Source: Brevundimonas sp. UBA4609
GTDB taxonomy: Bacteria; Pseudomonadota; Alphaproteobacteria; Caulobacterales; Caulobacteraceae
DNA length: 30,985 nt
NCBI GenBank assembly: GCA_002386585.1
Contig: DGIZ01000227.1
Location: forward strand, 805 to 31,789
Direction of reading: 5' to 3'
The notes beneath the pieces are model-generated. The model worked only from the letters and a program-made list of their open reading frames with translations, made no database searches and was not told where the DNA came from. This document shows, piece after piece, positions 17,039 to 25,556 of this stretch. The number at the start of each line of letters is the position of its first letter. Positions within the stretch are counted from its first letter, which is position 1. The position numbers and the translations under genes were made by a program.

Positions 17039-17054
17039 CCTGTACGAGATCACT

Positions 17055-18641
17055 TCAGCGGCGGCCGAAATCCTTCAGCACCGCCTGCGCCGCATTGTGT
17101 CCCGGCGCCCCCGTCACCCCGCCGCCCGGATGAGCGCCCGATCCGCACAGATAGAGCCCAGGCACCGGCATCCGGTGATCGGCGTGGCCCAGCACCGGCC
17201 GCGCGCTGAACAACTGGTCCAGCGTCAGCCGCCCGTGGAAAATGTCGCCGCTGATCAGGCCGAAGCGTCGCTCCAGATCGCGCGGTCCCAGCGCCAGCCG
17301 CCCGACCACCGACGCCTTGAACCCCGGCGCATGAGCATCGACCGTCTCGATCATCAGATCGGCCACCGTGTCGCGATGCGCGTCCGCCAGATCCGGTGAA
17401 ACGTGTTGGCAGAACAGGCTGGCGACGTGTTGGCCCGCCGGAGCCAGGCTGTCGTCCAGGGTCGAGGGGATCAGCATCTCGACGATCGGCTTTGACGACC
17501 AGCCGTTCAGCCGCGCCTCGGCGTGGGCGCGGTCCATATAGGCCAGCGTCGGCGCGATGATGATGCCCGCTGTCAGGTGGTCCCCCGCCCTCGGCAGGGC
17601 CGTGAAGCGCGGCAGTTCCGACAGGGCGACGTTCATCCGGAAGGCGCCCGACCCCGAGGCGTAGCGGCTCATCCGCTCGGAGAAGTCCGCCGGAACCACG
17701 GCCGGATCGACTAGGCGGTCGAACAGCAGACGCGGATGCAGGTTGGACACCACGGCGCGAGCGCGGACTGCGTCGCCCGCCTCGGTCACGGCGCCGACCG
17801 CCCTGCCCTTTTCCGTCAGAACCTCAGCGACCGGCGCATCCAGCCGGATGTCGACGCCCTGCTCGGCGCAGGCGGCGGCCATGGCCTGGGTGATGGCGCC
17901 CATGCCGCCGATGGCGTGGCCCCAGGCGCCCTTCTTACCGTTCACCTCACCGAAGACGTGGTGCAGCAGGACATAGGCCGAACCGGGCGTATAGGGGCTG
18001 GCGTAGTTGCCGACGACGCTGTCGAAACCGAACAGGGCCTTGATCGGATCACTCTCGAACCACCCGTCCAGCCAGTCGCCCGCCGACTTGGCGAACAGGT
18101 CCAGCAAATCGCGTTGCGCCGCCAGACCCAGGCCCGAAACCCGCCGCCCCAAGGACGCCGCCTTCAGCATCTCCGGCAGGGCGGCCAGCCAACCACCCTC
18201 GACGACATTGGGCGGCGTGGTCAGGATCAGATCGCGCAGGATGGCGGCGACCGTCTCCAGCCGGGCCTCATACTCAGGCAGGCGCTCGGCGTCGCGGGTC
18301 GAGAACTTGGCCACCTCGGCCTGGGTCCGGCCCTCGCCGGTCAGCAGGTAGCGCCCATCATCAAAGGGCAGGAAGTTCGCCGCCCGTCGCTCCACCACCC
18401 GCAACCCGTGGCGCTGCAACTCCATGTCGGCGATGACGCGCGGGTTCAGCAGGCTGACGGTGTAGCTGGCGGTCGAGTTGCGGAAGCCGGGATGGAATTC
18501 CTCGGTCACCGCCGCCCCGCCGACGACGCCGCGCCGCTCCAGCACCGTGACCTTCAGCCCGGCCCGCGCCAGATAGAAGGCGCAGACCAGTCCGTTGTGC
18601 CCGCCGCCCAGGATGACGACGTCCGTTTCCGTCTGCGCCAT
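17055..18641 (-). CDS. Phytoene dehydrogenase-like FAD-dependent oxidoreductase (PYROXD2-like)
   Basis: A 528-residue flavoprotein. The N-terminal dinucleotide-binding motif is ILGGGHNGLVCAFYLARAG (residues 10-28), with the ribose-binding Glu35 in VLERR. The C-terminal CGSGAHPGGGVTGAPGHNAA segment is the second FAD-binding motif of the phytoene desaturase/PYROXD2 family. The substrate is unknown. Members often annotated as phytoene dehydrogenase are not necessarily carotenoid enzymes, and there is no crtB, crtY or crtZ here. The ATG at 18641 has GGGAGGGAG upstream. It lies 36 bases downstream of hutI on the same strand with no terminator between, so it is most likely transcribed with hutC-hutG-hutI. 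A link to histidine or imidazole metabolism is only inferred from this position. Confidence 0.85.
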   Translation of the reverse strand: MAQTETDVVILGGGHNGLVCAFYLARAGLKVTVLERRGVVGGAAVTEEFHPGFRNSTASYTVSLLNPRVIADMELQRHGLRVVERRAANFLPFDDGRYLLTGEGRTQAEVAKFSTRDAERLPEYEARLETVAAILRDLILTTPPNVVEGGWLAALPEMLKAASLGRRVSGLGLAAQRDLLDLFAKSAGDWLDGWFESDPIKALFGFDSVVGNYASPYTPGSAYVLLHHVFGEVNGKKGAWGHAIGGMGAITQAMAAACAEQGVDIRLDAPVAEVLTEKGRAVGAVTEAGDAVRARAVVSNLHPRLLFDRLVDPAVVPADFSERMSRYASGSGAFRMNVALSELPRFTALPRAGDHLTAGIIIAPTLAYMDRAHAEARLNGWSSKPIVEMLIPSTLDDSLAPAGQHVASLFCQHVSPDLADAHRDTVADLMIETVDAHAPGFKASVVGRLALGPRDLERRFGLISGDIFHGRLTLDQLFSARPVLGHADHRMPVPGLYLCGSGAHPGGGVTGAPGHNAAQAVLKDFGRR

Positions 18642-18677
18642 GCGCGCTCCCTCCCGCTTGAGGGAACGACGCTAGTC

Positions 18678-19892
18678 CTAGGCCGCGCGTCCCGCCAGAT
18701 AGCGGCGATGCAGCAGCGGCTTGCCCAGCCAATAGGCCAGTTCCGCCGGGCGGCTGATGTTCCAGACGGCCAGGTCGGCGGCCTTGCCCGCCTCAAGCGT
18801 GCCGATCTCGTCCTGCAGGCCCAGCGCGCGGGCCGCATTGCGCGTGGCGCCCGCCAGCGCCTCTTCCGGCGTCAGGCGGAACTGGACGCAGGCCAGGTTG
18901 ATCGCCGCCGTCATCGAGGCGACCGGCGAGGTGCCAGGATTGCAGTCCGTGGCCACCGCCATCCGCACACCGTGCCGGCGCAACAGGTCGATCGGCGGCG
19001 CCTGCGTCTCTCGCAGCATCAGGAAGGCGCCGGGCAGCAGCACCGCCACAACGCCCGCCTCGGCCATCGCCTTCACGCCCGCCTCGGTCGTGTGCTCGAT
19101 ATGGTCGGCCGACAGCGCCTGATAGCGGGCGGCCAGCGCCGCCCCGCCGCCGTCCGACAACTGGTCGGCGTGCAGCTTGACCGGCAGGCCCAGTTCCTCG
19201 GCCTTGTCGAACAGGCGGCTGACCTCCTCGACCGAGAAAGCGATGGGCTCGCAATAGGCGTCCACCGCATCAACCAGCCTCTCAGCGTGAGCGGAGGGCA
19301 GGATTTCATCCACAGCCTTGTCCACATAGACGGCGCGGTCGGCCTTATGCTCCGGCGGAACGGCGTGCAGACCCAGATAGGAGGTGCGCACCCGCACCCC
19401 GGCCTCGCTCCCGATGCGATGGGCGACGCGCAGCATCTTCAGTTCGCTGTCGTGATCCAGGCCGTATCCAGACTTGATCTCGACCGTGGTGACGCCGGTG
19501 GCCTTCAGCCCTTCCAGCCGCGCCACGGCCGAGGCGTAGAGCTGATCCTCGCTCTCCTCGCGCGTGGCGCGCACGGACGAGACGATGCCGCCCCCGGCGC
19601 GCGCGATCTCTTCATAGCTCGCGCCTTCCAGCCGCCGCTCGAACTCACCCGAGCGGTCGCCGCCGAAGACCAAATGGGTGTGGCAGTCGACCAGCCCAGG
19701 CGTGACCCAGCGTCCGCCCAGACGGTCGGTTTCCACAGCCTTATGCACAGGCAGATCCGCGCGCGGTCCGACCCAGGCGATGCGCCCCTCCCGGATCAGG
19801 ATGGCGGCGTCCTCAATCGCGCCATAGGGGACGCCGCCCTCCGTCATGGCGGCGACGTGGCAGTCGGTGATCAGCAGATCGGCGTCGATCAT
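18678..19892 (-). CDS. hutI: Imidazolonepropionase
   Basis: A 404-residue amidohydrolase-superfamily enzyme that opens the ring of 4-imidazolone-5-propanoate to give N-formimino-L-glutamate, the third step of histidine degradation. Metal ligands are visible: H71-x-H73 (in [11 protein letters not shown]), His241 (in [11 protein letters not shown]), His264/His267 (ADHIEHT) and Asp316 ([10 protein letters not shown]). The EIKSGYGLD segment (138-146) is typical of HutI. Length is normal (about 400). Its ATG overlaps the hutG stop as ATGA, so translation is coupled to hutG. It is cytoplasmic and expected to be repressed by HutC together with hutG. Confidence 0.95.
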   Translation of the reverse strand: MIDADLLITDCHVAAMTEGGVPYGAIEDAAILIREGRIAWVGPRADLPVHKAVETDRLGGRWVTPGLVDCHTHLVFGGDRSGEFERRLEGASYEEIARAGGGIVSSVRATREESEDQLYASAVARLEGLKATGVTTVEIKSGYGLDHDSELKMLRVAHRIGSEAGVRVRTSYLGLHAVPPEHKADRAVYVDKAVDEILPSAHAERLVDAVDAYCEPIAFSVEEVSRLFDKAEELGLPVKLHADQLSDGGGAALAARYQALSADHIEHTTEAGVKAMAEAGVVAVLLPGAFLMLRETQAPPIDLLRRHGVRMAVATDCNPGTSPVASMTAAINLACVQFRLTPEEALAGATRNAARALGLQDEIGTLEAGKAADLAVWNISRPAELAYWLGKPLLHRRYLAGRAA

Positions 19893-20779
19893 CGCGCGGC
19901 CACTCCAGCCAGGATTTCACAGAACCAGCGCCCCGCCGTCAGGGAGCCGAGGTCGCCTATTTCCAGCGACGGGTCGTATTCGGTCAGGTCGACGGCGCGG
20001 ACCTTGGCGTGCGCGCCGATGGCGCGGGCGGCGTCGAAGAAGTCGTGCACCGACACCCCGCCCGGCCGCGCGCCGGGGCTGGCGGGCCACTGGCTGCGGT
20101 CGATCACGTCGATGTCGAAGTCGACGTAGATGACCTCGCACAGGGACGACAGGCGCTCTAGCTCCTCGACCACGATGTTGGCTAAACCGCGCTGGCGGCA
20201 TTCGCGGGCGGTGCGGACGCTGATACCCGCCGCCTCAGCCTTTTCATGGGCGCGGCGGGTGTTGGCGAAGGGCGCGAGGCCGACCTGACTGATCCGGAGC
20301 CCGTCCATACCATCATCCAGCAACGCCTGGATCGGGTTACCGTTGGTCAGGCCCTGATCCGTGTCGCGCAGGTCGAAGTGGGCGTCCAGCGTCAGCACGC
20401 CGACGCGCTCTAGACCGAGAGCATGAACACCGGGACGGGTGATGGCGTTGTTGCCGCCGACCAGAATGGTCAGGCCGCGGTGGGCCTGCGCCGCCACCGC
20501 ATCGCGCACCGTCTCAAAGGCGTCGAAAGGCGAAACGGCCTTCAGCGCCACGTCGCCCGCATCATGGACCTTGATCTCAAGCTCCAGCCCAGTCTCGACA
20601 TCATAGGTCGACAGACGCGACAGGACGCCTCGCAGAACCTTCGGGCCCAGATCACAGCGGCCCGGCGTCAACGACCGCTCGTTCAGCGGCGCGCCGATCA
20701 GGGCGACGCGCGCCTCTGGATGCTGGCCGACCAGATCGCTGACAGAGCGCCAGCCCAGAGCTTCAGACGGTTCGCCCAT
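19889..20779 (-). CDS. hutG: Formimidoylglutamase-like arginase-family protein
   Basis: A 296-residue ureohydrolase (arginase/agmatinase family) in the position expected for HutG, which hydrolyses N-formimino-L-glutamate to glutamate and formamide. Residue numbers here count from the upstream TTG at 20803. Two of the three metal motifs are present: DAHFD (140-144) and D230-x-D232 in VDFDIDVID. The first, normally GGDH or GGGH with His as Mn ligand, reads [10 protein letters not shown], with Asn119 in place of His. ATG 20779 has AAAGGA eight bases upstream and is preferred. The longer TTG start at 20803 would overlap the hutC stop as TTGA but has no spaced ribosome-binding site; ATG 20788 is a third option. 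It is followed by hutI with a 4-base overlap. Assignment rests on fold motifs plus the hut context; catalysis with the altered site is not certain. Confidence 0.85.
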   Translation of the reverse strand: MGEPSEALGWRSVSDLVGQHPEARVALIGAPLNERSLTPGRCDLGPKVLRGVLSRLSTYDVETGLELEIKVHDAGDVALKAVSPFDAFETVRDAVAAQAHRGLTILVGGNNAITRPGVHALGLERVGVLTLDAHFDLRDTDQGLTNGNPIQALLDDGMDGLRISQVGLAPFANTRRAHEKAEAAGISVRTARECRQRGLANIVVEELERLSSLCEVIYVDFDIDVIDRSQWPASPGARPGGVSVHDFFDAARAIGAHAKVRAVDLTEYDPSLEIGDLGSLTAGRWFCEILAGVAAR

Positions 20780-20799
20780 CAGGGTCATCCTTTGGCCAA

Positions 20800-21504
20800 T
20801 CAACCTTTAGTGGGAGAGAAGCGCGCGACCAGATCATAGGCTGCGCCGGGGAAAATCTGTGAGGCCCAGGTCACGCCCTGACCGTCGCGCCAGGTCCGGC
20901 GTTCCAGCCGCAGACACGGCGCGCCGTCGGCCAGACCCAGACCCGCCGCCGTCTCATGATCGGCGCCGACGGCCGAGATACGGTGCTCCGCCTCGGTCCA
21001 GGGCATATGGGCCAGCAGCCAGCCGCCGGGAGGCTGCGTCGTGAAGTCGGCGGCCTCCGCCTCAGGTGCCGCTGTCAGCGAGATCAGGCGACGCTCGAAC
21101 ACGAACGGTAGATCATCCGCCAGATGCAGGGTCTGAAGTTCCACAACCTTGCCGCCCAGCCCCTCTTCATCTTCGCTGGCCGGGCGCACGATCCGGCCCA
21201 GCAGACGGTGGGAATAGGCCAGCCCGCGCCCCTCGACCTCGGACTGAATGTCGGGAATGGCGACCAGGGCCGAGGAATGCACGGGTGGATGGGCCACCAC
21301 GGTTCCGGCACGACGGCGACGCACCACCAGCCCGCGCGCCGCCAGATCAGACATGGCGCGCGACACCGTCATCCGCGCACAGCCGTATTCCGCCGTCAGT
21401 TCAGCCTCGGTCGGGATGCGGAAACCCGGCCGCCATTCGCCCGAGGCGATGCGGCGCTCGATGTCGCCCGCGATGCGACGATGAAGCGGCTCCTGATCCA
21501 TCAT
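20800..21504 (-). CDS. hutC: Histidine utilisation repressor HutC (GntR family)
   Basis: A 234-residue GntR/HutC-subfamily regulator. Residues about 1-70 are the winged-helix DNA-binding domain (RIPTEAELTAEYGCARMTVS is typical, with recognition helix near the end). Residues about 95-230 are the UTRA ligand-binding domain, which in HutC binds urocanate. The true start is ATG 21504 (or the adjacent ATG 21501), with AAGGGG upstream. The frame is open further to 21885, but that part overlaps hutU on the other strand and has no GntR homology. It lies 20 bases upstream of the preferred hutG start and is divergent from hutU. A HutC-type operator 25 bases upstream of its ATG suggests autoregulation. 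Confidence 0.93.
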   Translation of the reverse strand: MMDQEPLHRRIAGDIERRIASGEWRPGFRIPTEAELTAEYGCARMTVSRAMSDLAARGLVVRRRRAGTVVAHPPVHSSALVAIPDIQSEVEGRGLAYSHRLLGRIVRPASEDEEGLGGKVVELQTLHLADDLPFVFERRLISLTAAPEAEAADFTTQPPGGWLLAHMPWTEAEHRISAVGADHETAAGLGLADGAPCLRLERRTWRDGQGVTWASQIFPGAAYDLVARFSPTKG

Positions 21505-21529
21505 GCAAAACTGCCCCTTGCGCGCATTA

Positions 21530-21541
21530 ATGTCTAGACAT
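21530..21541. promoter_or_regulatory. HutC operator (ATGTCTAGACAT)
   Basis: A perfect 12-base palindrome in the 83-base gap between divergent hutC and hutU. Its core matches the HutC-subfamily consensus GT-M-TA-K-AC (here GTCTAGAC). One dimer bound here could block both promoters. On the plus strand TTGCGC (21518-21523) and TAACAC (21541-21546) are 17 bases apart and may be the hutU promoter, with the operator inside the spacer. Confidence 0.75.
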
Positions 21542-21587
21542 AACACTGAGCCCAACATTCGACGACCGAAGCCGCATGGAGGATTCG

Positions 21588-23261
21588 ATGTCCACGCCCA
21601 ACACTCGCCAGAATACCAGAGTGATCCGCAGCCCGCGCGGGCCGGAAAAGACTGCAAGAACATGGGCCGCCGAGGCCGCCATGCGGATGCTGATGAACAA
21701 CCTCGACACCGAGGTGGCCGAGCGTCCCGAGGATCTGGTCGTCTATGGCGGCATCGGCAAGGCCGCCCGCAACTGGCAGGCGTTCGACACCATCGTCGAC
21801 CAGCTTCAGAAGCTGGAAGCCGACGAGACGCTGATGGTCCAGTCGGGCAAGCCTGTCGGCGTGTTCCGCACTCATGTCGACGCACCGCGCGTATTGATCG
21901 CTAACTCCAACTTGGTGCCCAAATGGGCGACCTGGGACCATTTCAACGAGCTCGATAAGAAGGGCCTGGCCATGTACGGCCAGATGACCGCCGGGTCATG
22001 GATCTACATCGGCACCCAGGGCATCGTTCAGGGCACCTATGAGACATTCATGGAGGCGGGGCGCCAGCACTATGGCGGCGACTGGTCGGGCAAGTGGATC
22101 CTGACGGCGGGCCTGGGCGGCATGGGCGGCGCCCAGCCTCTGGCCGCGACCATGGCCGGCGCCTCGTGCATCACCATCGAATGCCAGCGCAGCCGCATCG
22201 AGTTCCGCCTACGCACCCGCTACGTCGACGTCATGGCCGAGACGCTGGACGAGGCCCTGGCCCTGTTGGAGCAGTCGTTCAAGGACAAGAAACCCTTGTC
22301 GATCGGTCTGTTGGGCAATGCGGCTGACCTTCTGCCTGAAATGGTCAAGCGCGGCGTCCGCCCTGACCTGGTGACCGATCAGACCAGCGCCCACGACCCG
22401 GTCAACGGCTACCTGCCCTCGGGCTGGACCGTCGCCGAGTGGGAAGAAAAACGCGTCAGCGACCCGGCCGCCGTCGAGACCGCCGCCCGCGCGTCGATGG
22501 CGACCCACGTCAGGGCCATGCTGGACTTCCAGAAGATGGGCGTCCCCACCACCGACTACGGCAACAACATCCGTCAGGTCGCCTTCGATGAGGGCGTCGA
22601 GAACGCCTTCGACTTCCCCGGCTTCGTCCCTGCCTATATCCGCCCGCTGTTCTGTCGCGGCATCGGGCCGTTCCGCTGGGCCGCCCTGTCGGGTGATCCC
22701 GAGGACATCCGCAAGACGGATGAGGCGATGAAGAAACTGTTCCCCGACAACGCCGGCCTGCACCGCTGGCTCGACATGGCGGGCGAGCGCATCGCCTTCC
22801 AGGGCCTGCCGGCGCGCATCTGCTGGATCGGCTTGGGCGACCGCCACCGCGCGGGCCTGATGTTCAACGAGATGGTGAAATCGGGCGAGTTGAGCGCCCC
22901 TATCGTCATCGGCCGTGACCACCTGGACTCAGGCTCCGTCGCCAGCCCGAACCGCGAGACCGAGGCTATGATGGACGGCTCGGACGCCGTGTCCGACTGG
23001 CCCTTGCTGAACGCCCTGCTGAACACGGCGTCGGGCGCGTCGTGGGTGTCGCTGCACCACGGCGGCGGGGTCGGCATGGGCTATAGCCAGCACTCGGGCG
23101 TCGTCATCGTCGCCGACGGCACCGAGGAAGCCGCCAAGCGGCTGGAGCGCGTTCTGTGGAACGACCCGGCCACGGGGGTCATGCGCCACGCCGACGCCGG
23201 ATACGACATCGCCAAGGACGCCGCGCGCGAACATGGGCTCAATTTGCCGAGCCTGAAATGA
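21588..23261 (+). CDS. hutU: Urocanate hydratase
   Basis: A 557-residue urocanase converting urocanate to 4-imidazolone-5-propanoate with tightly bound NAD+, the second step of histidine degradation. The start is ATG 21588 with GGAGGA at 21578-21583; an in-frame ATG at 21576 lies on that ribosome-binding site and would add four residues. Conserved segments include [20 protein letters not shown] (131-150), the NAD-binding [13 protein letters not shown] (174-186) and Cys412 in [12 protein letters not shown], equivalent to the essential Cys410 of the Pseudomonas putida enzyme. Length matches the family (about 555). It is the first gene of the right arm of the hut locus, followed by a 156-base palindromic repeat and hutH. 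Confidence 0.96.
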   Translation: MSTPNTRQNTRVIRSPRGPEKTARTWAAEAAMRMLMNNLDTEVAERPEDLVVYGGIGKAARNWQAFDTIVDQLQKLEADETLMVQSGKPVGVFRTHVDAPRVLIANSNLVPKWATWDHFNELDKKGLAMYGQMTAGSWIYIGTQGIVQGTYETFMEAGRQHYGGDWSGKWILTAGLGGMGGAQPLAATMAGASCITIECQRSRIEFRLRTRYVDVMAETLDEALALLEQSFKDKKPLSIGLLGNAADLLPEMVKRGVRPDLVTDQTSAHDPVNGYLPSGWTVAEWEEKRVSDPAAVETAARASMATHVRAMLDFQKMGVPTTDYGNNIRQVAFDEGVENAFDFPGFVPAYIRPLFCRGIGPFRWAALSGDPEDIRKTDEAMKKLFPDNAGLHRWLDMAGERIAFQGLPARICWIGLGDRHRAGLMFNEMVKSGELSAPIVIGRDHLDSGSVASPNRETEAMMDGSDAVSDWPLLNALLNTASGASWVSLHHGGGVGMGYSQHSGVVIVADGTEEAAKRLERVLWNDPATGVMRHADAGYDIAKDAAREHGLNLPSLK

Positions 23262-23269
23262 CCGTCCCC

Positions 23270-23425
23270 CTCCCCTTGTGGGAGAAGGTGGCCCGCGCAG
23301 CGGGTCGGATGAGGGGTCGCGCCATCGCTCCCCTCATCGCTCTTTCCACCCGTGTCGACTTCGCCGGTCGGCGCAACCCCTCATCCGTCGGGCCGTTGGC
23401 CCGCCACCTTCTCCCGCAAGGGGAG
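23270..23425. repeat. Long palindromic intergenic repeat (REP/MITE-like)
   Basis: Two imperfect inverted arms of about 48-50 bases (23270-23317 and 23376-23425) flank a 58-base centre. The outer ends read CTCCCCTTGTGGGAGAAGGT and, inverted, CTCCCCTTGCGGGAGAAGGT; the inner ends share GGATGAGGGGT. No coding function is apparent, although the frame stays open into hutH. Arms of this type are common between genes of alphaproteobacteria. The right arm ends 14 bases before the hutH ATG, just ahead of its ribosome-binding site. A transcript would fold into a very stable hairpin between hutU and hutH. Confidence 0.85.
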
Positions 23426-23439
23426 AAGGGAGAGACAGC

Positions 23440-24969
23440 ATGACCCAGATCATCATCGGCCAATCCCCCCTCACCCTCGCCCAGCTTCGCGCCGCCCTGA
23501 ACGGCCCGGTCACGGTCAGCCTGACCGACGCCGCCTGGGCCAATGTCGAAAAGGGCGCGGCGACCGTCGCCGCCATCCTGGACGAAGGCCGCACGGTCTA
23601 TGGCATCAACACCGGCTTCGGCCTGCTGGCCAACACCAGCATCGCGGCGGAAGACCTTGAAACCCTTCAGAAGAACCTGGTGCTCAGCCACGCCTGCGGC
23701 GTCGGCGAGCCGCTGACCGCGGACACCACCCGCCTGCTGATGGTGCTGAAGATCGCCAGCCTGTCGAAGGGCGCCTCGGGCGTGCGTCGTCATACCCTGG
23801 AGACGCTGATCGGCATGGTCAATGCGGGCGTCCTGCCGCTGATCCCGTCCAAGGGTTCGGTCGGCGCCTCAGGCGATCTGGCGCCGCTGGCCCATATGTC
23901 GTGCGTCCTGATCGGCGTCGGCGAGGCCCGCTATGAGGGTGAGACGCTGGACGCCGTATCGGCCCTGGCTAAGGCCGGGCTGAAGCCCGTCGTTCTGGGC
24001 CCCAAGGAAGGCCTCGCCCTGCTGAACGGCACCCAGTGTTCGACGGCCCTGGCCCTGACCGGCCTGTTCGCGGCCGAGGATGTGTTCGCCGCCGCCATCG
24101 CCGCCGGCGGCCTGTCGGTCGACGCGCTTCTGGGTTCGGACGCCCCGTTCGATCACCGCATCCACGCCCTTCGCGGCCAGCCGGGCCAGATCGACGTCGC
24201 CCGCCGCCTGCGCGAACTACTGAACGGCAGCGCCATCCGCGACAGCCACCGCCACGACTGCGCCAAGGTGCAGGACCCCTACTCCCTGCGCTGCCAACCG
24301 CAGGTCATGGGCGCGACGCTGGACGTGCTGCGCAACGCCGCCGCCATGCTGGAACGTGAAGCCAACGCCGTGACCGACAATCCGCTGGTCTTCATCGAGG
24401 ACGGCGACGTCATCTCGGGCGGCAACTTTCACGCCGAACCCGTTGCTTATGCAGCGGATCAGATCGCCATGGTTCTGTGCGAGATCGGCAATATCAGCGA
24501 GCGTCGCACCTCGATCCTGGTCGACCCCAAGATGACCGACCTGCCCGCCTTCCTGGTCAAGGACAGCGGCGTGAACTCGGGGTTCATGATCGCCCAGGTG
24601 ACGGCGGCGGCCCTGGTGGCCGAGAACCGCATGGTCGCCCACCCCTGCGTCATCGACACAGTGCCGACCAGCGCCAATCAGGAAGACCACGTCTCCATGG
24701 CCACCCACGGCGCGCGCCGCCTGCTGGACATGGCCGCCAACACGGCGACCGTGGTCGGTATCGAACTGCTTGCCGCCGCCCAAGGCATCGAGTTCCGTCG
24801 TCCGCTGACCTCGTCGCCGGAACTGGAGCAGACCTACGCCATCGTGCGCGAGGCCTGCGGCGCCTATACCGAAGACCGCTATTTCGCGCCGGACATCGCC
24901 CGTGCGACGGAAGGCGTACGCGCGGGCCGTTATCGCGCCTTCGCAGGCGATCTCCTGCCCTCGGCTTGA
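23440..24969 (+). CDS. hutH: Histidine ammonia-lyase
   Basis: A 509-residue aromatic amino acid lyase that deaminates histidine to urocanate, the first step of the pathway; urocanate is then the inducer sensed by HutC. The Ala143-Ser144-Gly145 triad in [14 protein letters not shown] cyclises to the MIO electrophile, and Tyr54 lies in VYGINTGFG; both are conserved. The start is ATG 23440, preceded by GGGAGA. The open frame continues upstream to 23278 through the palindromic repeat, and an automatic caller could wrongly add 54 residues. Length is normal (about 510). It is the second gene of the hutU-hutH unit; the repeat in front may affect the ratio of the two enzymes. Confidence 0.96.
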   Translation: MTQIIIGQSPLTLAQLRAALNGPVTVSLTDAAWANVEKGAATVAAILDEGRTVYGINTGFGLLANTSIAAEDLETLQKNLVLSHACGVGEPLTADTTRLLMVLKIASLSKGASGVRRHTLETLIGMVNAGVLPLIPSKGSVGASGDLAPLAHMSCVLIGVGEARYEGETLDAVSALAKAGLKPVVLGPKEGLALLNGTQCSTALALTGLFAAEDVFAAAIAAGGLSVDALLGSDAPFDHRIHALRGQPGQIDVARRLRELLNGSAIRDSHRHDCAKVQDPYSLRCQPQVMGATLDVLRNAAAMLEREANAVTDNPLVFIEDGDVISGGNFHAEPVAYAADQIAMVLCEIGNISERRTSILVDPKMTDLPAFLVKDSGVNSGFMIAQVTAAALVAENRMVAHPCVIDTVPTSANQEDHVSMATHGARRLLDMAANTATVVGIELLAAAQGIEFRRPLTSSPELEQTYAIVREACGAYTEDRYFAPDIARATEGVRAGRYRAFAGDLLPSA

Positions 24970-25025
24970 ACCGGACGGCGGTTGAGCGCTTTCATAGGCA
25001 GTGTGAACGCGGACCGCCCCCGAGC

Positions 25026-25523
25026 ATGAACAGGAATGCCGTCATTCTGGCCTCCGCCGCCCTGGTTCTAATGGGACTGGGGGCGGCCGGCTGGGCTGCG
25101 TGGAACTCGACTTCCGTAGCGCATGGCGGACGAGGATCAGGCCCGGCTGTCGCTATCGAAGTCGTTCCGCCCGTTGAACCCGACCTTCCGGTCGGCTCCA
25201 TCATGGCTGTTGGAGAATTGCGGGATGGATACGAACATGATCCCGACCGGCTCGCCGACGTCCCGAGGGATGACGAACCTTATGTCGAAAGCGCCTGGCT
25301 GGAGTTGACGCCCGACCCGCCGCCGCCCGAACAGGAAACGCCGCCGCCCCTTATCCGCCTCTCGCCGCCGCAGCCTGCGCCACAGCTGGAAGGGGATGAC
25401 TACGGCTTCGGCTTTGACGCCCCCCAGCCCGACTACGCCGCCGAACGCGAGGCGCGCCAGTCCGCGCTTAGGGAACCGCCATTATTAGAAACGCGGCGCG
25501 CATCGGACAGCGTCTTCTATTGA
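25026..25523 (+). CDS. Membrane-anchored proline-rich protein with C-terminal SDSVFY
   Basis: A 165-residue protein of unrecognised family. The ATG at 25026 is the only start that gives an N-terminal membrane helix (about residues 5-26, after MNRN); the frame is open further back inside hutH, but that is a shadow. There is no lipobox or clear cleavage site, so it is probably anchored in the inner membrane with the rest in the periplasm. The remainder is acidic and proline-rich (PDPPPPEQ, TPPPLIRL, SPPQPAP), probably extended. It ends in SDSVFY, almost the same as SDTLFY of the lipoprotein at 282-551. It follows hutH by 56 bases with only a weak ribosome-binding site; a TTGAGC in the gap could belong to its own promoter. 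Function is unknown. Confidence 0.7.
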   Translation: MNRNAVILASAALVLMGLGAAGWAAWNSTSVAHGGRGSGPAVAIEVVPPVEPDLPVGSIMAVGELRDGYEHDPDRLADVPRDDEPYVESAWLELTPDPPPPEQETPPPLIRLSPPQPAPQLEGDDYGFGFDAPQPDYAAEREARQSALREPPLLETRRASDSVFY

Positions 25524-25524
25524 A

Positions 25525-25551
25525 AAAGGCCCCGGTTTCACCGGGGCCTTT
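25525..25551. terminator. Bidirectional intrinsic terminator
   Basis: AAAGGCCCCGGT (25525-25536) pairs perfectly with its complement (25540-25551) around a TTC loop. An A tract lies on the left and TTT on the right. It sits between convergent gene ends (stop codons at 25523 and 25557) and probably serves both strands. Confidence 0.85.
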
Positions 25552-25556
25552 CTGCG

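Noticed and set aside
17055..18641. Carotenoid biosynthesis function for the phytoene-dehydrogenase-like gene, together with fni
   Set aside because: The two genes are about 8 kb apart on different units, and there are no crtB, crtE, crtY or crtZ genes in the window; the PYROXD2-like family has other roles.
17736..20129. Plus-strand frame of nearly 800 codons opposite hutG, hutI and the oxidoreductase
   Set aside because: It crosses three real minus-strand genes and has no recognisable protein features.
21505..21885. N-terminal extension of hutC to position 21885
   Set aside because: The extra part overlaps hutU on the other strand and its operator region, and has no GntR similarity; the helix-turn-helix starts right after ATG 21504.
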